Assembly (NCBI GenBank): GCA_019057775.1
Contig: JAHLWT010000193.1
Span: 1 to 29,311 of the forward strand
Direction: 5' to 3'
From: Promethearchaeota archaeon
GTDB lineage: Archaea > Asgardarchaeota > Lokiarchaeia > Sigynarchaeales > SOKP01
DNA: 29,311 nt
Positions 25,664 through 29,311 of the stretch are shown here, piece after piece (position 1 is the stretch's first letter; each line of letters starts with the position of its first letter). The position numbers and the translations under genes were made by a program. The notes below the pieces were generated by a model. That model saw nothing but the letters and a program-made list of their open reading frames with translations, was not told the DNA's origin and made no database searches.

Positions 25664-25716
25664 TTTTTAATTTAATCATAAATTGTCTTTAATTATCTTT
25701 AGGAGGGAATTAAAAT

Positions 25717-26526
25717 TTGCAAATAATGAAAAAAGGATTATCAAAAAAGGAAAAAGAAAAAGTGGAAAAATACATTCTTCTGGAAGAAATGAAATTTCTA
25801 GAAAAACACTGGGGTAAGATTCCTGAAACATATTGGCAAAGAGTGGATATGTGGTATAATTTTTTAATATACTATTTCCCTGAATATAAAATCGACCATT
25901 TTATCCTCGCAGCCATTCTCCTTGAGATGCAAAGCTTTCATAATTTATATGCACGCATCTATAACAAGAAATTTAGAACAGATCCAATGGTTGATAAAGG
26001 TGCTAAAGGTTTACTGGAGAGTCAAGACCTTTTTAATGATAATTTCCTGAATATTGAATCAATAAATATTAAGGTAAAAAATTTAAAGCCATTAAAAAAA
26101 GATAATAAAGCTAAAACATTTGAGGATTTAACAACCCAAGATTCTAAAATAAAAAATTATAAGATTGAAGGTAAAGAAGTTATTATTGAAATTTTTAAAC
26201 TAATAAATAACAATCTCAGTGTTTTTCAGAAGATCTCTGACAGGGAAAAGAAATATGAGGAGAAAACAACTCAGATTCTAATGAAAAATAAACCAGATAT
26301 ATACCTAAGAAAACGGTTCAGTACAATCTTATATAAGTATTTAAAAACACATCTTCCTTACTACTCACATAATAAACTATGTGCTACTGGTGGTTTCTTG
26401 TTATTTGTAATGGGTATTATGCCTGATACTCTGTCTGACTTATCAATTAATAAGAAATATAAAGATTACTTAAGAAAAAATTTCGATAAGGCACTTCGTT
26501 CAGATATTAAATCAGACAGTAAATAA
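25717..26526 (+). CDS. Unknown protein, first gene of plus-strand accessory cluster
   Basis: A 269-aa protein I do not recognise. AGGAGG at 25701-25706 sits 10 bases before the TTG at 25717 and 19 before the ATG at 25726, so TTG is the better-placed start, although ATG gives a protein only three residues shorter. The N-terminus is Lys-rich. An aromatic segment follows (RVDMWYNFLIYYFPEYKIDHF), then a helical stretch (AAILLEMQSFHNLYARIY), a charged linker, and a C-terminal part with RKRFSTILYKYLKTHLPYYS and a hydrophobic GGFLLFVMGIMP. No catalytic motif is visible. The repeat cluster just upstream suggests autoregulation or that the product binds it. It probably belongs to the mobile element's own maintenance genes rather than to the defence cargo. 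Confidence 0.7.
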   Translation: MQIMKKGLSKKEKEKVEKYILLEEMKFLEKHWGKIPETYWQRVDMWYNFLIYYFPEYKIDHFILAAILLEMQSFHNLYARIYNKKFRTDPMVDKGAKGLLESQDLFNDNFLNIESINIKVKNLKPLKKDNKAKTFEDLTTQDSKIKNYKIEGKEVIIEIFKLINNNLSVFQKISDREKKYEEKTTQILMKNKPDIYLRKRFSTILYKYLKTHLPYYSHNKLCATGGFLLFVMGIMPDTLSDLSINKKYKDYLRKNFDKALRSDIKSDSK

Positions 26527-26635
26527 TTCTTCAATCCATTCTTGTTTCTCCATTCCTACTTCCGGTTTTTTAAAAGGAGTATATTTGGAAATATTAAATT
26601 ACGCAATCCCATATCCTGCTGTATATTAAATATTT

Positions 26636-26653
26636 AAAAAAGTGGAACTTTTT
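26636..26653. other. AT-rich hairpin in the 26527-26763 gap
   Basis: aaaaagt-gga-actttttc-type pairing gives a 7-bp, almost G/C-free stem about 110 bp after the 25717 gene. It could be a weak terminator. The rest of the 237-bp gap holds no ORF or RNA I can support. Confidence 0.25.
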
Positions 26654-26763
26654 CAATTACGTTTTTTAGAAAGTCCCATTGCCTAAGTGAAACCCCCATA
26701 CCGTGTTTTACGTTCTAATAATTGAAACCTATTAATTAATTGTCAATTTAAAAATAGACTGTC

Positions 26764-27180
26764 ATGGAAACTTCCGAATTTAATAATAAGATATTGAATA
26801 AAACACGGGATCCCTATCAGAAAGTCTGTAAGTATAGATTCTGTAATAAAGAATTCATTGCAAAACGTCTGAATCAAAAATATTGTAGTCCAGAGTGTAA
26901 AATAAAAGAGAATAATCTGAAAGCAAAAATAAAACGTGATGCCACAAAAACGACGGATTTTTATTTAAAAAATAACCGAAGGATTTTGGAAGGAAAATAT
27001 AAGGCAGGAAAAATTGAAGTAACCTTGGACGAACTTGAAAGCCAAGGATTTATATACAGTTACCATACTGAAACTAAAAAAGAAACAAATCTTAAGATTA
27101 AAGTGCCGTTTTATTATGAGTTCGGACTTGTTAAATATGATGAAGAATCACCAAATAATTACAACATATGGAAACAATAA
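26764..27180 (+). CDS. Zinc-finger protein of mobile-element type
   Basis: A 138-aa protein. Residues 22-45 hold four cysteines as Cys22-x4-Cys27 ... Cys41-x3-Cys45 within YRFCNKEFIAKRLNQKYCSP, a treble-clef/zinc-ribbon pattern (FxAKRxNQKYC) common in small proteins of Bacteroidota phages and integrative elements. The remainder is Lys-rich with two hydrophobic strands and no further motif. It probably binds nucleic acid. The membrane-protein gene starts inside its last 13 bp (27168), so the two are translationally linked, and the HTH gene follows. Exact role unknown. Confidence 0.75.
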   Translation: METSEFNNKILNKTRDPYQKVCKYRFCNKEFIAKRLNQKYCSPECKIKENNLKAKIKRDATKTTDFYLKNNRRILEGKYKAGKIEVTLDELESQGFIYSYHTETKKETNLKIKVPFYYEFGLVKYDEESPNNYNIWKQ

Positions 27181-27395
27181 TAGAAAATTTATCGAAGGAA
27201 GAATTTTTCGGAGGCAATGGATTAAATAATCCAGGAATCCATTTGCAAAACAGAACCAATAACTCAAATAAGATAGGAAACATTTTCATCTGGATGTGTG
27301 TTGGTGGTTTCATTGGTTATCTTTTTCGAGAGGATATTGAATCCTTTCTTCAAAGATTGTTCAAGAAGTCATCCGGTGATACATATATAAGTTAA
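27168..27395 (+). CDS. Small single-pass membrane protein
   Basis: A 75-aa protein with one hydrophobic segment at residues ~37-53 (IGNIFIWMCVGGFIGYLF), a polar glycine/asparagine-rich N-terminal half and a basic C-terminal tail. It overlaps the zinc-finger gene by 13 bp and is followed 4 bp later by the HTH gene. Function unknown. The overlap and position support a real gene, though small proteins of this kind are hard to confirm. Confidence 0.55.
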   Translation: METIIENLSKEEFFGGNGLNNPGIHLQNRTNNSNKIGNIFIWMCVGGFIGYLFREDIESFLQRLFKKSSGDTYIS

Positions 27396-27399
27396 CAAA

Positions 27400-27666
27400 A
27401 TGGAAGTAATTATTTTCGAAGAAAAATCTTATTGGAAGCATATTCATGAGGTTGTTAAGAGGTTGCAAGATTCTCAAAAGGAGGAGAAAAAATGGATTGA
27501 TGAAGGTGAGGCAATGCAGTTACTTGGCGTCCGCTCCAAATCGGAGATGTGGAAATTACGCAGCACAGGGAAGATCAGGTATTCGCAGCCTTCACGTAAA
27601 ATTATCAGATATGATAGACAAAGCATTTTGAAATACCTGGACGATCATGCAAAAGATGAATTCTAA
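27400..27666 (+). CDS. Excisionase-family helix-turn-helix DNA-binding protein
   Basis: An 88-aa protein. After an N-terminal helix, residues ~31-75 read WIDEGEAMQLLGVRSKSEMW, then KLRSTGKIRYSQPSRKIIRY, the MerR-like winged HTH of the excisionase/HTH_17 family: an 'xxEAxxLLGVxxxTxxxLRxxGxI' helix pair plus a wing (RKIIRYDR), followed by a C-terminal helix. Such proteins accompany Bacteroidota integrases and conjugative transposons, where they bend DNA for excision or regulate mobilisation genes. It ends 39 bp from the convergent integrase. It is likely the recombination directionality factor, though HTH proteins of this type can also be plain regulators. Confidence 0.75.
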   Translation: MEVIIFEEKSYWKHIHEVVKRLQDSQKEEKKWIDEGEAMQLLGVRSKSEMWKLRSTGKIRYSQPSRKIIRYDRQSILKYLDDHAKDEF

Positions 27667-27705
27667 AATTAATTTTTGCTCGTGAACCCAATATAAAGAC
27701 AAGCT

Positions 27706-28923
27706 TTAGCTGATTATGGCCTCATTATATTCATCCATCACCTCCTTATCAAAACTATCAAGATATATCTGGGTAGTCTGCTCATTAGTATGGCCCAATC
27801 CCTCACTAATTATAGCTGTTGGAACTCCTTTCCGTTTGGCAATTGTGGCCCAGCTATGCCGGCATGAATAGCTAGTCAGATTCATTTCAATTTCACATAA
27901 TCTTGCAATTTCTTTCAGATTCTTATTATACTTTTTTATCTGATTCCTTGTATCTTTATACTCAAGTTCCGGATGCTCCGGGCGTTTTATTATTGGGAAA
28001 ATATAATCTTGCTTCGACTTGCCGGAGATATATTCATCCAATAGTTTCTGCAATTTATCACTTATTTTAATGCTATATAGTCTTCCGGTTTTATGCCGGC
28101 GGTAATCAATTCTCCCATCTTTTATGTTTTCTACTTTTAATAAAGCCAGATCAAGAAACGAGATACCCATTAAGTAGAAGCTTACCATATAATAGTTTTT
28201 GGCATTGCACAGATCTGAGCCCTTCGTCAATGGTAGATCACGGATCCTATGTATGTCTTCAATCCTTATGGCACGTTTCCGGGTTGGTTCGCTTTTAATT
28301 TTATAATTCTTAAATGGATAATTCTCCTGTTTGGCATATCCTTCCTTAATAGCCCGGTTATAAATTGCCCTGAGGGTCCTCATTACAAATGATAGTCCGT
28401 TAACAGTATTTCCTTTGGCCAGAAAGTATGTTTCAAAACGAGTTAGAAATTTATAGTTTATTTGGTTAAAGTCAATCTCAACATCACTCTGAAAACGCCT
28501 GACTGCATTCAGGCAGTTTGTATATGCATTAGCGTTACCATATTTTTTTACTGCTCTCAGATCTTTGATAATATCTTCAGTATATTCATAAAATGAAATT
28601 GATTTATTCTTGTTCATAATCCTTTCCTTCAACTCTTTCAGGGAAAGATTTTCTAATTCATCCGCATCCTGCAACTGGGTTATTACATCATAGGCATTGG
28701 TCTTTTGTTTGTTGATGTAGTTATTTAAACGTGTTAGATTTGACACCAGTGTGCAGGATTTATTTACCTTTTGATTCGCCTCATCCCAGTCGTCAGGTGA
28801 AATAGTATACCCTAAAGAGATGGATGCATTACTTCTCTTAAACCAGATCCGTAAATAAAGTGGGAAAGTATTGTTTTTCCTTGGTCTTCGCTGATCCAGG
28901 ACAATTTTAGCAATAGCAGTCAT
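27706..28923 (-). CDS. int: Tyrosine recombinase (integrase), Bacteroidota IntDOT-like type
   Basis: A 405-aa integrase. I chose the ATG at 28923 (MTAIAKIVLDQRR) because the frame upstream to 29037 runs through a 26-nt palindrome and Cys-rich, unlike sequence. The N-terminal arm-binding domain (residues ~1-90, SxSLGYTISPDDWD), the core-binding SAM-like domain and the catalytic domain are all present. Box II is YSCRHSWATIAKR (Arg355) with LGHTNEQTTQIYL (His378, nucleophile Tyr387). Where box I normally has Arg, the sequence is FYLMGISFLDLAL, as in IntDOT-type enzymes that lack this residue. The R-3 position of box II is Tyr, not His, as is usual in this group. It integrates the island at the tRNA-Pro gene just to its right. 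Confidence 0.93.
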   Translation of the reverse strand: MTAIAKIVLDQRRPRKNNTFPLYLRIWFKRSNASISLGYTISPDDWDEANQKVNKSCTLVSNLTRLNNYINKQKTNAYDVITQLQDADELENLSLKELKERIMNKNKSISFYEYTEDIIKDLRAVKKYGNANAYTNCLNAVRRFQSDVEIDFNQINYKFLTRFETYFLAKGNTVNGLSFVMRTLRAIYNRAIKEGYAKQENYPFKNYKIKSEPTRKRAIRIEDIHRIRDLPLTKGSDLCNAKNYYMVSFYLMGISFLDLALLKVENIKDGRIDYRRHKTGRLYSIKISDKLQKLLDEYISGKSKQDYIFPIIKRPEHPELEYKDTRNQIKKYNKNLKEIARLCEIEMNLTSYSCRHSWATIAKRKGVPTAIISEGLGHTNEQTTQIYLDSFDKEVMDEYNEAIIS

Positions 28924-28938
28924 ATTATTGAAATTGTT

Positions 28939-28964
28939 AAATTTTTGTAAATTTACAAAAATTT
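28939..28964. promoter_or_regulatory. Perfect 26-nt palindrome directly upstream of the integrase
   Basis: aaatttttgtaaa-tttacaaaaattt is a perfect 13-bp-arm palindrome 15 bases before the integrase ATG. It overlaps the expected ribosome-binding region, so it may be an operator or an mRNA hairpin that limits integrase expression. Confidence 0.55.
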
Positions 28965-29021
28965 GCACACACTTTTTATAACATGTATTGATTTTATTGG
29001 GATTATATGAGAAAAAATGGT

Positions 29022-29041
29022 CACACAATTTGCACACAAAT
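29022..29041 (+). repeat. Direct repeat at right island end, putative integrase arm-type site
   Basis: cacacaatttgcacacaaat is identical to 2898-2917 except one base and in the same orientation. A partial copy (atttgcacacac) is at 28961-28972. The position between the integrase start and the tRNA attachment site fits an arm-type binding site; the role is inferred. Confidence 0.5.
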
Positions 29042-29143
29042 GTACCATTTTAATACATTTATATGGATTTATATAGACTTATAAAGACATTAATTCATTG
29101 TTATTCAATTATATCTAATTTTATAGATATGTGGTGATACAGT

Positions 29144-29185
29144 CTGGGGGGCGTGGGGTCGCGAGTTCGAATCTCGCCATCCCGA
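29144..29185 (+). tRNA. 3' half of tRNA-Pro(GGG), right attachment site
   Basis: From the anticodon loop on, the sequence is a good tRNA-Pro: loop ctggggg (anticodon GGG at 29146-29148), 3' anticodon strand gcgtg, variable gggtc, T-arm gcgag-ttcgaat-ctcgc (29161-29177), acceptor 3' strand catcccg (29178-29184) and discriminator A. The five bases before the loop (acagt) do not pair with gcgtg, and no 5' acceptor (cgggatg) is found upstream. The gene is therefore truncated at the anticodon loop, a common crossover point of tRNA-targeting tyrosine integrases. The intact copy should lie at the other end of the element; it is not in this window. Confidence 0.8.
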
Positions 29186-29186
29186 C

Positions 29187-29299
29187 AAAAACAAAAAGAC
29201 CTTCTCCGGAGGAGTTGGTATTTTCCTTTTGGAAAGCGTCGAAAGCGAGACAAAACAAAAAGAACTAAGGCGGCATAGCCGCCAGGTCTTTTTGTTTTT
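29187..29299. terminator. Terminator structure after tRNA-Pro fragment with long flanking inverted repeat
   Basis: ggcggc-ata-gccgcc (29269-29283) followed by aggtctttttgttttt is a strong intrinsic terminator on the + strand. The T-rich tail (29284-29299) is also the perfect 16-bp complement of aaaaacaaaaagacct (29187-29202), so the whole 113 bases can fold on themselves. The complementary A-rich arm could serve as a T-run for minus-strand transcripts. The motif caaaaaga also repeats directly at 29192-29199 and 29256-29263. Confidence 0.75.
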
Positions 29300-29311
29300 A
29301 GTTACATCCCA

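Larger units (their letters stand above)
25085..25716. other. AT-rich divergent intergenic region with repeat cluster
   Basis: A 632-bp gap separates the minus-strand HD operon from the plus-strand accessory genes, so it must hold promoters for both. The left half has the possible leader ORF; the middle (25260-25550) shows nothing definite beyond A/T tracts. The right part has a 103-bp repeat cluster described separately. No tRNA or rRNA is seen. Confidence 0.6.

Noticed and set aside
28924..29037. Longer integrase start at 29037
   Set aside because: The extra 38 codons cross the 26-nt palindrome and a half copy of the integrase-site repeat, and are unlike integrase N-termini.
1..29311. CRISPR array or cas genes
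   Set aside because: No regularly spaced 24-40-bp repeats and no Cas1/Cas2-like ORF were seen. The 24-bp units at 21021-21092 are contiguous, without spacers.

Overview
The window is AT-rich DNA from a Bacteroidota (Bacteroidetes) bacterium. The evidence is a cell-surface protein ending in a type IX secretion (T9SS) sorting domain at the left edge, a Bacteroidota-style tyrosine integrase at the right, an IS5-type transposase relic, and the family profiles of most genes. The species cannot be named. Between the left-edge gene and a truncated tRNA-Pro(GGG) at the right lies about 26 kb that reads as an integrated, defence-rich genomic island.

Layout. 1-1886: 3' end of a repetitive cadherin-like, T9SS-exported protein (+ strand). 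2006-2780: frameshifted transposase. 2898-2982: a putative integrase-binding repeat, matched near the integrase at 29022-29041, followed by a hairpin; this is probably close to the left end of the island. 3080-25072 is almost entirely minus-strand. 25717-27666 holds four small plus-strand genes (unknown, zinc-finger, membrane, HTH/excisionase-like). 27706-28923 is the integrase, which has a 26-nt perfect palindrome just upstream. 29144-29185 is the 3' half of tRNA-Pro, the right attachment site, followed by a terminator.

The minus-strand cargo forms three blocks. (a) 25072-21171 is a tight four-gene operon: a coiled-coil protein, an HD-domain hydrolase, a small SpeD-like (AdoMet decarboxylase) protein with its catalytic residues in place, and a DUF3326 protein. 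I know of no named system with this composition, and it is the best candidate for something undescribed. (b) 20700-9267 is a type I restriction-modification locus (hsdM, hsdS ... hsdR). Four further genes sit between hsdS and hsdR: a UvrD-like helicase coupled to a QxK-type nuclease, a DUF262/HNH (GmrSD-like) nuclease, and an EYKEK-motif nuclease. An agmatine-deiminase-like enzyme follows. (c) 8159-3080 holds a 41-aa ORF, a PD-(D/E)XK-like protein overlapping a metallo-beta-lactamase/RNase J-like hydrolase, a DUF6508 protein, a protein with a transglutaminase-like Cys-His-Asp pattern, and a two-helix membrane protein.

Most cargo genes are short-spaced or overlapping, so they are probably co-expressed within blocks. 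hsdM and hsdR are visibly less AT-rich than the genes between hsdS and hsdR, which fits a variable cassette captured inside an R-M operon. Functional calls rest on motif reading only; no database search was run.
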